A stretch of 47,631 bases of DNA from Alphaproteobacteria bacterium (GTDB lineage Bacteria; Pseudomonadota; Alphaproteobacteria; Micavibrionales; Micavibrionaceae). The stretch's first letter is position 1; each line of letters starts with the position of its first letter. The position numbers were made by a program, and so were the translations under genes. The DNA lies in the NCBI GenBank assembly GCA_016757515.1, contig JAERIN010000008.1:1-47631 (forward strand), read 5' to 3'. Below, piece after piece: positions 8,249 to 18,500 of this stretch. Under the pieces are notes generated by a model that was given only the letters and a program-made list of their open reading frames with translations, was not told where the DNA came from and did no database searches.

Positions 8249-10803
8249 CAACAGAGCGCATAGATATCGTTGTTAGTGAGAAGGGGGCAGACACTGTCTC
8301 TCGAAAAATAGCACAAATCGGGACCTCAGCACAGTCTTCGGCTAGGTCTCTTGAATTGATGAAGAGGGTTATGATTGGTGTATTCGGCGTTGAAGGGATA
8401 CGGAGAGTCATAGGCCTTTCCGACGCGTACACAGACTTCAAGAACAGGGTCAGCGTCGTCACAAAGTCGCAAGATGAGCTGAAAGTTGTAATGGGCAAAG
8501 TCTATGACATCGCCCAAAGGTCTCGTTCTGGGCTTCAAGAAACAGGCGACCTCTACACCCGGATAGCCTTGTCTTCAAAGTCGCTGGGCATCTCCCAAAA
8601 TGAGGCTCTGCAAATGACGGAGAGCGTCAATAAAGCTATAATCCTGTCTGGTGCTTCCACACAAGAGGCTTCCGCAGGTATGATCCAGTTTGGCCAGGCC
8701 CTGGCTTCTGGTAGGTTGCGGGGGGACGAGCTCCGCTCGATCATGGAACAGCTCCCCATGGTCGCGGATATTATCGCAAGACACCTCGGCGTCACAAGAG
8801 GAGAGCTCTGGGCGCTCGGCCACCAAGGCAAAATCACATCCTTAGACCTCGTCGAAGCCTTTAGAGATGCCAGGGAAGAGATTGAAGAAAGGTTCGGGAA
8901 GTTCGTCCCGACCCTTGCGCAAGGCTTCATCGCTATGCGCAACGCGATTATCATGACTCTAGGGAAGTTCAATGAGTTCGGTAAGATCGCGCAAGGGTTC
9001 TTCAAGATTTCGACTTTCATAGCTAAGCACACAGACGAGATAGCGAGGGCAGCGCTCGGGGCGACGATGGCCTTCGGTGTGTTTGCTGGGGCGCGGGGCA
9101 TAGGTGCGGTCATAAACGCTTTAAGAGCGCTGACGGTCTTGCTTTACGCAAACCCATTGACAATAATAGGGGTGGCTGCAATTGTTGCAGCCGGACAACT
9201 CGTCGCATTCAGCGACCAGATTTTGGTTTCTGCGGGGAGCCTTATCACGCTGCAAGACTTTGGGATTGCCGCGTTCCAATTCATGATGGACGGCATCAAG
9301 GCTTTCATTCAATATTTTAACGATAATTTTGGCTTCATAGGCGATTATGCCAAAGAGACCTTCGGGGAGTTTGATTCTTCAATCCTTGGTGCCCTCCAAT
9401 TGGCGGGTAAGGCTGTGGACGGCCTCATAGGGCTTTTTGTCGGATCTTACCGGGCGATCGTGAAGGCCTTCGACGATCTTCCTGCGGCGCTGGAGCTCAT
9501 ATTCGTTAAGGCATTCAATGCGATATCTAAGGCAGTTGCGAGCGGAATCAACTTCCTGATTGACGGAATAAATAAAGTGACAGCGCTCGCAGATATAGAC
9601 CCTATACAACATGTTGTCCCGAATGTGATTGAAGCCTCAAATAAGGCGAAGAATCATGGCAAAGCAATCGGGGAGGCATTCATAGAAGGCTTCATGGAGC
9701 CATCGTTCGCTACAGATGCGCTCGCAGATATTATGGATAGGGCCGGAGTTATTTCAGCAGAGAGGATAAAGCGAGAAGCCGAAGAAGCCGAAAGGCTGAA
9801 AAATGCAGAAGGCCTTCTCGGGGAGTCTGGCCCGCCGAATATCCCTAATCCTGGCGATAAGGACAAAGGGCCAGAGTCTTTTGAAGACGTCATCAAAGGG
9901 ATCCAAGTCGAAAATGAGCTTCTGGCCTTAAACCGGAAAGAAAGAGAGATCCGTCAGTCTCTGATGGACGCGGAAGATCGGATGGAACGGTCAATGACCG
10001 CCGCAGAAGAAGCCCTCACAAGGTCACTCCTCGAGCAAAACCAGGTACTTCAAGTGCAAAGCGATGTGCTTGAGTCTATAAAAGGTCCTGAAGAAGACTT
10101 GATTGACAGAAAGTTCGCGCTCATAGAGCTGTTTGACCAGGGCACGATATCTGTAAAAGAATTCCAAGAGGCTGTGCGAGACCTTAATGTCGAATTGACC
10201 GCCTTAGACAACACATATTCTGGTGGGCTTGAGAATGGCTTAGCGAGGATGATCCAACAGTCCAACGAGCTCGGCACCCAAGTCTCCGACTTGGTGGTTG
10301 ATTCCTTCAACAGGGCGACAGATTCAATCGTTAATTTTGCGAAGACCGGGGAGCTGAATGTGAGGGAGTTCTTTGCATCTCTCTTTGAACAATTGCTGCG
10401 GTTGACGACAAACCAGCTCTTCTCGCAGCTTCTAAGCGGGATGGGCGGTGGTGGGGGCTTTGGTGGTCTAGGTAGCCTGTTCGGCGGCTTGGGGGGCTTG
10501 GGGGGCTTGTTCGGGTTTAAGGAAGGCGGATCGTTCACCGTCGGCGGGAGCGGCGGTCCGGATAGCCAGCTCGTCGCCTTTAAGGCTTCGCCGGGGGAGC
10601 AAGTTGATATTAAAACGCCGCAGCAGCAATCTGGTGGTAGCGATAGGGGCGCGAGTCAGCCTTCGCCTGTGAACATCCGCGTTGTTAATGTTGTGAATCC
10701 CTCGGAGACGATCGCAGCAATGTCTTCTGTTCAAGGGGAGAAGGCTATACTTAACGCAATTGAGCGCAACCCTGCGGCAGTGGAGCGTCTTCTTAGGAGG
10801 TAA
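8245..10803 (+). CDS. Tape measure protein
   Basis: 852 residues, the longest tail gene before the tip genes. The N-terminal part (RVSVVTKSQDEL, DLYTRIALSSKSLGISQNEA, MIQFGQALASGRLRGDELRS) is the classic tape-measure N-terminal domain. A hydrophobic region lies near residues 265-335 and an Ala/Glu-rich coiled coil near 500-640. The C-terminus has a Gly/Phe/Leu-rich tract and FKEGGSFTVGG, a common tape-measure ending. No lytic domain is visible. By the usual 0.15 nm per residue, the tail would be about 125 nm. Translation starts at GTG overlapping the previous stop. Confidence 0.9.
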   Translation: MTTERIDIVVSEKGADTVSRKIAQIGTSAQSSARSLELMKRVMIGVFGVEGIRRVIGLSDAYTDFKNRVSVVTKSQDELKVVMGKVYDIAQRSRSGLQETGDLYTRIALSSKSLGISQNEALQMTESVNKAIILSGASTQEASAGMIQFGQALASGRLRGDELRSIMEQLPMVADIIARHLGVTRGELWALGHQGKITSLDLVEAFRDAREEIEERFGKFVPTLAQGFIAMRNAIIMTLGKFNEFGKIAQGFFKISTFIAKHTDEIARAALGATMAFGVFAGARGIGAVINALRALTVLLYANPLTIIGVAAIVAAGQLVAFSDQILVSAGSLITLQDFGIAAFQFMMDGIKAFIQYFNDNFGFIGDYAKETFGEFDSSILGALQLAGKAVDGLIGLFVGSYRAIVKAFDDLPAALELIFVKAFNAISKAVASGINFLIDGINKVTALADIDPIQHVVPNVIEASNKAKNHGKAIGEAFIEGFMEPSFATDALADIMDRAGVISAERIKREAEEAERLKNAEGLLGESGPPNIPNPGDKDKGPESFEDVIKGIQVENELLALNRKEREIRQSLMDAEDRMERSMTAAEEALTRSLLEQNQVLQVQSDVLESIKGPEEDLIDRKFALIELFDQGTISVKEFQEAVRDLNVELTALDNTYSGGLENGLARMIQQSNELGTQVSDLVVDSFNRATDSIVNFAKTGELNVREFFASLFEQLLRLTTNQLFSQLLSGMGGGGGFGGLGSLFGGLGGLGGLFGFKEGGSFTVGGSGGPDSQLVAFKASPGEQVDIKTPQQQSGGSDRGASQPSPVNIRVVNVVNPSETIAAMSSVQGEKAILNAIERNPAAVERLLRR

Positions 10804-10805
10804 AA

Positions 10806-12095
10806 ATGGCGGTTGAAACGGGTACAGCTTCGGGCTGGTTGGATCTTCTAGATAAGCTGGTCACATTTGCAGTGGCGAATGGGTGGGTGGTAGAGAAGTC
10901 TGTCACTGTCACCGCCGGGCAGGTCGAAGAAAGGTACTTGCGCGGGCCGGGATCGCTCGACACTGCACCTGTCCATGTGAATATCCGAACAGGTGCGACG
11001 CCTGTTGAAGGCATATACTGGTGGAAGGTATATGGCGCCATAGCGTTCGACACTGGCTTCGAAATCGCTGGACAGCCTGGGGCTTCGCCTGGGACCAATC
11101 TTATTTTATGGCAGAACAATATAGATTATTGGTTTTATATCAATGACAGAAGGCTGATTGTTATTGCAAAGGTGGCTGCATCATATTTCAGCCTTTACGC
11201 GGGCTTCTTTTTGCCTTTTGCCAATCCTATTGAATACCCCTACCCTCTTTTCATCGCCGCAACAGACGATGATCCGCCTAGAATTTACACGACGGCGAAT
11301 TCGGGCTTTAGAAGCTTCGCCGATCCGGGTGAGGATTGCGCTCATATCCGCACGCCGGGCGGACAATGGGTCGATGTTTTTAATCATGGTGACTATAGCA
11401 CTGTTGATGCTTACAAAAACCATGAGCAGGGGTACTATGTTTGGCCTTATCATTCTGGGGGCGGAAATGCAGGCCAGGAAGACTCTTTAATCGCCTGGGA
11501 CATTCGCCCGCCGCCGAATTATCCAGACGCGAGGATAATAATCCCCCTTCATTTTTCGGGAGGTGTGCCAGAAGCGGGGATAATCGGGATAATCGACGAG
11601 ACCTATTATGTGCCGGGCTTTGATGTTGCGCCGGAGCAGACCTTCTCTCTGGGCCAATCTAAATCTTCCGGGCTTCTCACGCTAACCGGCCAGCCGCTGA
11701 ACGGAGAGACGGTGACGATCGACACAAAGGTCTACACATTCCAGGCTGCACTAACAGAAGTTGACGGGAATGTAAAGATAGGGTCGAGCGCGCAAGAGAG
11801 CTTGCAAAATCTAAGGCGGGCCATCAATAAGGATGTCGGGGCGGGCATAGACTATGCAGCCCTGACTACCGCCCACCCTACTGTATCGGCGGAAAATGAA
11901 GCGGGGCTATCGCTCCCTGTCCTGGCGAAGGTTCCGGGTGCCGGTGGAGATTCAATCGTGACGACAGAAACCCTCACAAATGGCTCATGGGGTGGGGCAA
12001 CTTTAAGCGGCGGGGGTACATCTCAGACATACAGGATCTTCCCGAATATTGCGCGGAATGCCAAGAATCACTTTTTCTGCATTAAGGAGGTTTAG
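10806..12095 (+). CDS. Tail-associated virion protein, paralogue of the next gene
   Basis: 429 residues with an excellent AGGAGGT site. The first 30 residues (TGTASGWLDLLDKLVTFAVA) match the start of the next gene, so the pair arose by duplication. The middle is aromatic-rich. Residues about 280-415 form a beta module beginning GLLTLTGQPLNGETVTIDT, a domain common in phage structural proteins; a related segment is inserted in the adaptor gene at 3806. The place between tape measure and distal tail proteins indicates a tail-tip or side component, but the exact role is unknown. Confidence 0.65.
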   Translation: MAVETGTASGWLDLLDKLVTFAVANGWVVEKSVTVTAGQVEERYLRGPGSLDTAPVHVNIRTGATPVEGIYWWKVYGAIAFDTGFEIAGQPGASPGTNLILWQNNIDYWFYINDRRLIVIAKVAASYFSLYAGFFLPFANPIEYPYPLFIAATDDDPPRIYTTANSGFRSFADPGEDCAHIRTPGGQWVDVFNHGDYSTVDAYKNHEQGYYVWPYHSGGGNAGQEDSLIAWDIRPPPNYPDARIIIPLHFSGGVPEAGIIGIIDETYYVPGFDVAPEQTFSLGQSKSSGLLTLTGQPLNGETVTIDTKVYTFQAALTEVDGNVKIGSSAQESLQNLRRAINKDVGAGIDYAALTTAHPTVSAENEAGLSLPVLAKVPGAGGDSIVTTETLTNGSWGGATLSGGGTSQTYRIFPNIARNAKNHFFCIKEV

Positions 12096-13109
12096 ATGGC
12101 ATATTCTACAGGTACGGCATCTGACATAGACGATCTGATAAATGTGAAATTGAAGGCCTTCGCTATCGCGAATGGGTGGACCGTCAATGAAGACAACTGG
12201 CCAACCTTCATTAGCCTAAGCAAGGGGACATGCTTTGTCAATTTTCAGAGGTACCTCGCGAGCGGGACAGACCCTTTTGGCTACCCTTACACTGACCATC
12301 GTTTATATGCGAGAATCTCCTCAGGCTATGGCCCCGGCGGCTTTACTGGGCAGCCAAATGTGGCCGCTTACGATGCAATCGCGAATGACCTCACAGGCCC
12401 CTTTACCTCTTACCACTTTTTCTCTGGCCCGACAGTCGGCCCACAGTACATACACGCTGTTATAGAAACTCGGGCCGGGTTTTATGTGCACATTTTCTTC
12501 GGCGAAGCCGATACACTAACGCTCGGCATCACCCCTCGCCCGGCGTATCTTGCGGTTTCTTACTACCACTGGTGGGCATATTCGGCCAACCCAAGCGCGA
12601 GGTATGAAGGGAAAGCGGGGATCGGTGTGCATGCCTTCCTCTTCGCATCATCTAACACAGACAATTTCCAATTGTACATAGGCGGAGCTGATTCCCAAGA
12701 GCCTGTAAAGGTCGGGACTCAAGTTCTACAGATCTTTAGGCCATTTAATACATTGGGGGACTATATAACATCATCTGGAGCTGGGCACTTCGCAGATGCA
12801 GTGCATTCCTTAGGATTGAACCCTATTAATGGTGTCACACCATTCCTGCCCGCCCCGCTCCTCGTCGAATTCCCTAGCAATGTTGAGGCGTTCTTCCCTT
12901 TAGGGGTTGTTCCGGACTTCCGCTTCTGCTCACTACACGGTCGGCAAGCCGGGGAGGAAGTCCAATTAAGTGGTGACACTTGGAAGTTTTTCCCTATGCG
13001 TAGACGGAGGGAAGATGGTGGAACAGTCCCGCCTGAAGAGATTAGAGAGTCACCCCCATATGAGAACACTTCTGGGTGGTGCGGGTTCGCGGTTAGGAAG
13101 ATTGTATGA
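12096..13109 (+). CDS. Tail-associated virion protein, paralogue of the previous gene
   Basis: 337 residues, preceded by AAGGAGG and directly adjacent to the previous stop. It starts YSTGTASDIDDLINVKLKAF and shares with its neighbour an N-terminal helix and an aromatic-rich body (YHWWAYSANP), but lacks the extra C-terminal beta module. Its stop overlaps the next ATG. It is probably a tail-tip component encoded as a tandem duplicate. No catalytic motif is seen. Confidence 0.65.
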   Translation: MAYSTGTASDIDDLINVKLKAFAIANGWTVNEDNWPTFISLSKGTCFVNFQRYLASGTDPFGYPYTDHRLYARISSGYGPGGFTGQPNVAAYDAIANDLTGPFTSYHFFSGPTVGPQYIHAVIETRAGFYVHIFFGEADTLTLGITPRPAYLAVSYYHWWAYSANPSARYEGKAGIGVHAFLFASSNTDNFQLYIGGADSQEPVKVGTQVLQIFRPFNTLGDYITSSGAGHFADAVHSLGLNPINGVTPFLPAPLLVEFPSNVEAFFPLGVVPDFRFCSLHGRQAGEEVQLSGDTWKFFPMRRRREDGGTVPPEEIRESPPYENTSGWCGFAVRKIV

Positions 13110-14761
13110 CGGCGCTTTTGTTCAACCCTAGCGCTGCTGGCGTTGGATCGGGAGATTTTACACATGCGCTCTCTAGGCGCGTGGGCGGATACACGGTGGG
13201 CATTTTGTCTTCCGACATAATTGGCTACCCATCTCTCGCCCCGACCAAGCCCGGCCATGCAGACGCTTCGAGCGTTATGCCAGGCATGGAAAGCGATTAT
13301 TACAATAAGGTCTGGGTCATACCTGACCTAATCGAAGTTCGCAATCCGCCCATCGGCGTTCCACAAGAATTCGGGATATGGAACGCTTGTCTCGAGCAGA
13401 ACGAGATCTTAAATGTTGTGGAAGACGACACTACGGGGCTGGAAGTTTCTGCAGAGGCCGGGGATGTGTACAAAAGGCTTCAGCTGATACGCTATTCAAT
13501 AACGCTTACACCTCTTGCGCCGATCGAGATTGACGCATCGTACATTTTCAATTTCTTAATTGGTGCGGGGGAACTGACTTTTAAGGCTTCTAGGGCTGTC
13601 GTCTTGTACGAGCCAGCTGAAGCCCCTTTGAAGCAAGTGTATGAGTGGAAGACGGACGTTATCCGCGCATATGACGGCCAAGAACAAAGGGTATTAGTTC
13701 GGCCTAAGCCGAGGTGCAATCTTGAATACAAAATCGTCTTCACCAGCGATGCAAAGATACGGACCCAAAGGGCAAATCTGTTCACATCTATTAGCTCCCC
13801 GATGGTGTTCCCACTTTGGCATGAAGCATTTTACTTAAATGCTCAAGCGCCTCAAGGAACAAGAGACCTGTACGGAGATTTCTCGCTCAGAGACTTTAGG
13901 GTCGGTGACTTTTTGCTCCTCGTTTCTGCCAAAAATGCTCATAGCGAGTTGGTGAAAGTCTTTTTCGAAAGCGATGACCATATAATATTGGAAAATGTTT
14001 TGAATGCGAACTTCCCTCCAGGGGCAACGGCATACCCTTGCGAAGTGGCACATATTAACGATGGCACAAAAATCTCGAGGTTCCCTGTGAATGCGGCACA
14101 GATGGTTGTAGCAGGTAAGGCCATAGAATTAAAATCTCTAGGCGGGCGCACAGCTTCTCTCACGATGTTTGACGGTCTACCATTGCTCGATATAAGACCG
14201 CTCAACAACTCTCTTGTGGATGACGCTTTCACAATCAACTCGGAAGAGATTGATTTCGGGAATGTCTATAGCGTGTATGCGTCGCAAGCCTTCCCCAGAA
14301 TATCTGGCCAGCGCGAATATGTTATAAGGTCTCGGCAAGAACTCCAATTCTTTAAGCTGTTCCTAGACACTGTCGCCGGACAGTCTAAGCCGTTCTATTG
14401 CCCGTCGTTCCGAGAAGATCTGCGCGTCGCTGTCCAACCAGAGCAAGGCTCATTCCAATTCGACATATTCTCGGAAGAGCAATACGCGCAAGACTGGTAC
14501 GGGTCTGATGCGCACAAAACGCTAATGCTCACGACGGCGGACGGGGCCAGGCAGCCTAGAAAAGTCACTTCAGCCGTCGACAACCAAGATGGAACCATAA
14601 CAATAATCGTCGATACCCCTTTGCCCGACACAGTGTTAGGGTCTACAATAGCTTCGATCGAATACATGCCGAAGGTCAGGCTCGGGGAGGATAAGGTGAC
14701 ATTTACCCATTATGGCGCATATTCAAAGCTGGAACTTAACATAAAGACGGTGGAAGAATGA
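13106..14761 (+). CDS. Distal tail (Dit)-like protein
   Basis: 551 residues immediately before the BR0599-type hub gene, the place occupied by the distal tail protein in gene transfer agents and related phages. Two beta-rich halves are visible. Near residues 405-445 the segment EYVIRSRQELQFFKLFLDTV..SKPFYCPSF resembles the family in which a helix precedes an aromatic 'FWxP' loop. It has no transmembrane segment. It overlaps both neighbours by four bases. The call is based mainly on position and this pattern. Confidence 0.55.
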   Translation: MTALLFNPSAAGVGSGDFTHALSRRVGGYTVGILSSDIIGYPSLAPTKPGHADASSVMPGMESDYYNKVWVIPDLIEVRNPPIGVPQEFGIWNACLEQNEILNVVEDDTTGLEVSAEAGDVYKRLQLIRYSITLTPLAPIEIDASYIFNFLIGAGELTFKASRAVVLYEPAEAPLKQVYEWKTDVIRAYDGQEQRVLVRPKPRCNLEYKIVFTSDAKIRTQRANLFTSISSPMVFPLWHEAFYLNAQAPQGTRDLYGDFSLRDFRVGDFLLLVSAKNAHSELVKVFFESDDHIILENVLNANFPPGATAYPCEVAHINDGTKISRFPVNAAQMVVAGKAIELKSLGGRTASLTMFDGLPLLDIRPLNNSLVDDAFTINSEEIDFGNVYSVYASQAFPRISGQREYVIRSRQELQFFKLFLDTVAGQSKPFYCPSFREDLRVAVQPEQGSFQFDIFSEEQYAQDWYGSDAHKTLMLTTADGARQPRKVTSAVDNQDGTITIIVDTPLPDTVLGSTIASIEYMPKVRLGEDKVTFTHYGAYSKLELNIKTVEE

Positions 14762-15567
14762 CCTATTTAGAAGATGAAATGTCCGCCCATGATGGCCAAC
14801 CGATAGAGCTGTACGAGTTCTATTCAAATTCGACCACATACAGATTCACGAGCCATGTTGAAAGTGTCGAATTCTCTGGGCACACATTTAATGCCATTCC
14901 CATAACTCGTGGGTCGTTGGAAGGTGGCACGCAAGAAGATTCCCCGACGATCGAAATTCGAATGCCGTACACAGAGCGGATCGTTAAGGACTTCGCCTAT
15001 GGGGTTTCTCCGAATTCGCTCCAACTGATTATATATCGGTTGCACACCGCAACAGGCCAACCAATCGAATACTGGCGGGGCGAGGTCGCGGCCATTTCGG
15101 TTTCTGGCCGTGTTGCGAAGTTTAGGGTTCCTTCTGTTTTGGCTGGAAAGATGAAGTCTTCTGTCCCTGGGACATTTTACCAATCCCAATGCAACCATTG
15201 CCTTTATAGCTCGAGGTGCGGCATTAGCTCAGAAGCCTACAAGCTGCGAACAACAGTCCTGAACATCTCGAGCAATGGGGCGAGCTTGGTTTTAGCCTCT
15301 TCTGGCGGAGCCTCACAGAATTGGTTCAAGGCTGGTGAGATAATTAGGGCGAGCGATGGGGAACGGAGGATGGTTGTGTATCAATCTGGGGCTTCGATCG
15401 ATCTCAATTATCCATTCCCGAACATAAAAATCGGGGATACAGTCGACATATACGCAGGATGCGATCACGCCGTCGGAGATTGCCGAGACAAGTTCAACAA
15501 CATTATCAACTTCGGCGGTCACCCCTTTATACCATCTTCCAACATTTTTGCAGTAGGGTTCCAATAA
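14758..15567 (+). CDS. BR0599/DUF2163-type tail hub protein with cysteine cluster
   Basis: 269 residues. The C-terminal half has CNHCLYSSRCGIS, CDHAVGDCRDKFNN and INFGGHPFIP, the hallmark of the BR0599 family. Related hub proteins of gene transfer agents and lambda gpL bind an iron-sulfur cluster through such cysteines. The N-terminal half (VEFSGHTFNAIPITRG) is the usual beta domain. The gene couples to the Dit-like gene by an ATGA overlap and is followed by the tail-tip protein. It probably forms the hub that closes the tail tube. Confidence 0.8.
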   Translation: MTYLEDEMSAHDGQPIELYEFYSNSTTYRFTSHVESVEFSGHTFNAIPITRGSLEGGTQEDSPTIEIRMPYTERIVKDFAYGVSPNSLQLIIYRLHTATGQPIEYWRGEVAAISVSGRVAKFRVPSVLAGKMKSSVPGTFYQSQCNHCLYSSRCGISSEAYKLRTTVLNISSNGASLVLASSGGASQNWFKAGEIIRASDGERRMVVYQSGASIDLNYPFPNIKIGDTVDIYAGCDHAVGDCRDKFNNIINFGGHPFIPSSNIFAVGFQ

Positions 15568-15568
15568 A

Positions 15569-18500
15569 ATGCCTTTTTGGTTCACACTCTTCCTTTTCAC
15601 GCTCTCTTTTGTTGCTACGGCCTTGCTTGCGCCGAAGCCGAAGTTGCAGAATGCTAAGGCGGGCAGCTTCAAAGATTCGAGCTTCCCAATAACCAAAGAA
15701 GGCACGCCTGTGACTCTATTTTGGGGGACGGTCCGTCTGCGAGGTCCGAATGTTCTTTGGTACGGCGACTTTTATACACAGGCGATGACACAAAAGGTCA
15801 AGACAGGCCTTTTCTCTAGCAAGAGGGTCATAACCGGGTACCGATACTTCCTGGGGATGCATCTTGGTCTAGGCCTTTATTGCCCTTTTTCGGCTGGGGC
15901 TTCTTTCCGTAAGATATGGGCGGACGACAAGCTCTTGTGGTCCGGGGATGTTGCGCCTGGGCCCGCAGGGGAGCCAATATACATAGGCCAAGGGTCGGCC
16001 TTCGGGGGGAAAGACCGGGGCGGGGGCTTTAGGGGGACGATCCGTCTTTATTCAGGGACCTTTGCACAAACGACGAGCTCCTACCTTCTCTCAAAGCTCT
16101 CCCCGCAGAGCATTGTTCCGGCTTATCGCGGGTTGGTCCATGCGGTTCTAGAAAGATGCGAGGTCGGTGAGCAACCCCAAGTTCGGCCCTTGTCTTTTGA
16201 AGTCAGCATGATTCCTGAAGGTTTAGGGTTCGGGGCTATAGGGGATGATGCTAATCCTGTTGAGATTTTATACGACATTTTGCGTTCGGACTGGGGGCGA
16301 TTAGGGATAGATCCTGCTTTAATTGATACGGATTCCTTCAGCGATGGTGCCCAGGTCTGTGAAAATGAGGGGAACGGCATGAGCATTGCTCTGGCTTCCC
16401 CAGGCGATGCGAGCGATGCGATCGAAGAAATCCTCACCCAAATCGATGCGATCTTGTTCGAAGAGCCTTCGACCAGGAAGATAACGCTGAAGATGATAAG
16501 AGATGACTATGATGTTGACGATCTAGAAGTGTACGGCCCGAGCGATATATCAGAGATCTCGAATTATTCTGCGGCCACTTGGCAGGACACTAAGAATCAA
16601 GTTCGCGTCATATACAATTCAAGAGAAGATGAATACAACGACAAAACCGCTTTTGCGCAAGACATGTCCAACATAGGCTTTCAAGGTGCAATAAAATCTG
16701 CCGAATACAACTTCGGTGGCATAACTACAGCCGATAATGCGAATGCGATAGCGGCGCGTGAATTGAACATGCTTTCTATCCCGCTGGTGAAGATGCGCAT
16801 TTTGACAAGTCGTAAAGGCTTCCAACTGCGCCCTGGGGATGTTATTGCGGTCACATGGCCAGACTTTGGCATTGAAAAAATTATCATGCGTGTTCAGAAG
16901 TTTGACCTGGGGACTTTGGAAGACGGAGAGATCGCCATAGACCTTATCCAAGACAGGTTCGCAGTCAGCCATACTATTTATGCCAGTCCGCAACCTTCTG
17001 CTTTTGTCAGGCCGTCCATAGAAGCAACGCCCATAGCCGAACAGCAGATTATAGAAATTCCACGCTGGCTGGCCGCACAAGGCGTCATCGCGGGGGATGT
17101 GTCTTTTGAAGAAGACAAAAGGCTGATATACCTGGCGAAGCAGCCCACCGCCTCAGACCTGCTTTTTGACGCGCTTGTGTCGATCGATGGTGGGGCAACC
17201 TATTCTGAAGATTCAAGCAACGCTGAATTCGCGGAAGCTGCCCTCATCGCTGAGGAATATGGGGCCATGGATACAGGCCCTCTTAAAATTAAGGAAGTGA
17301 CAGATTCCACCATCCTAGCCAATGCATCTAGCACACAAGTCCGCGCCGGGGCGAATATGCTGATTGTAGGTGATGAGATAATTGCGTATGAGACCTTCAC
17401 AGACAATCTTGATGGCTCATACACCCTTAACACAGTGTGGCGTGGCTTGTTGGATACATCGCCTAGGCGACATGAAGTGGACGCGAGGGTCTTCTTCTTG
17501 TCAAATTCGGCTATTGCTTCGCTCGGGGAGACCGTCTTTTCCGGCGGTGAGGCCGTCAATGTTAAGCTATTGTCGGACACCGTCTTCCAGAAGTTGCCAG
17601 AAGAAGACGCGGATGCAATAAGCGTCTCTGTTGAAGGTCGGGCGCAGCGTGCCTATCCGCCGGACAGGGTTTTAATCGAAGAAGAAAGCTACCCGCCTTC
17701 TGTCTATACGACAACGCCGCAGCTGTCTTGGCTCCGCCGAGATCGCCTAAGGTCAGACATTGCCAAATACACAGATCCAGATGAAGTCCCGCAGGACAAC
17801 GCGCAAGACCCCGAAGAAACCCGCTTCGTCGCCCGCGTAAAAAAGGACGGCGGCAGCTGGTCTGAGACGGATTTGGGTACGGGCACGACCAGCGCTGTCA
17901 ATCTCGGCGGATACGGAGCAATCGACATAGAAGTCCATGCCGAAAGGGACGATGATTCAGACTTAAGGTCTCTCGTGCCATTCATGCATAGCTTTAATGC
18001 AATAGACCCTACACCTCTGGACCCTTACGACCTCTCTTCCTACCCATCGTTCACACCGAAAGGGTGTTGGGGGGTAAGGAAGATGGTCTCGGGCTACAGC
18101 GGCCCGATCGTGAGAATAAGAGACACTGACGATGACTCTGAGCAAGATGTGTACGCTACTGGTCAAGACCTGAACGCCTTCACCGTCGTCGGCGAAGCGA
18201 GGGTCACAACCCTGTACGACCAATCTGGCGAAGGCAATAACATGTCGCAACCAACAAACTCACTTCAGCCTAAACTCGTCGCATCCGCCAGCCCTGGCAC
18301 AAAGCCCGGCGTTGAATTCAACGGGACAAGCGAGTTCCTCCAAACGGAAGCAGGTACGCCCTCGTCCCCTAAAGCGTTCATGGCCCAAAAGCCAATCGTC
18401 CTGTTTTCTGGTGAAACAGCGCTAGTGTCTTCTGACCTAATAGGCGTTTATGGGAGCGCTGACACCTTCGGGAGGATAGGCGTTGGTCTAGACGCTACGC

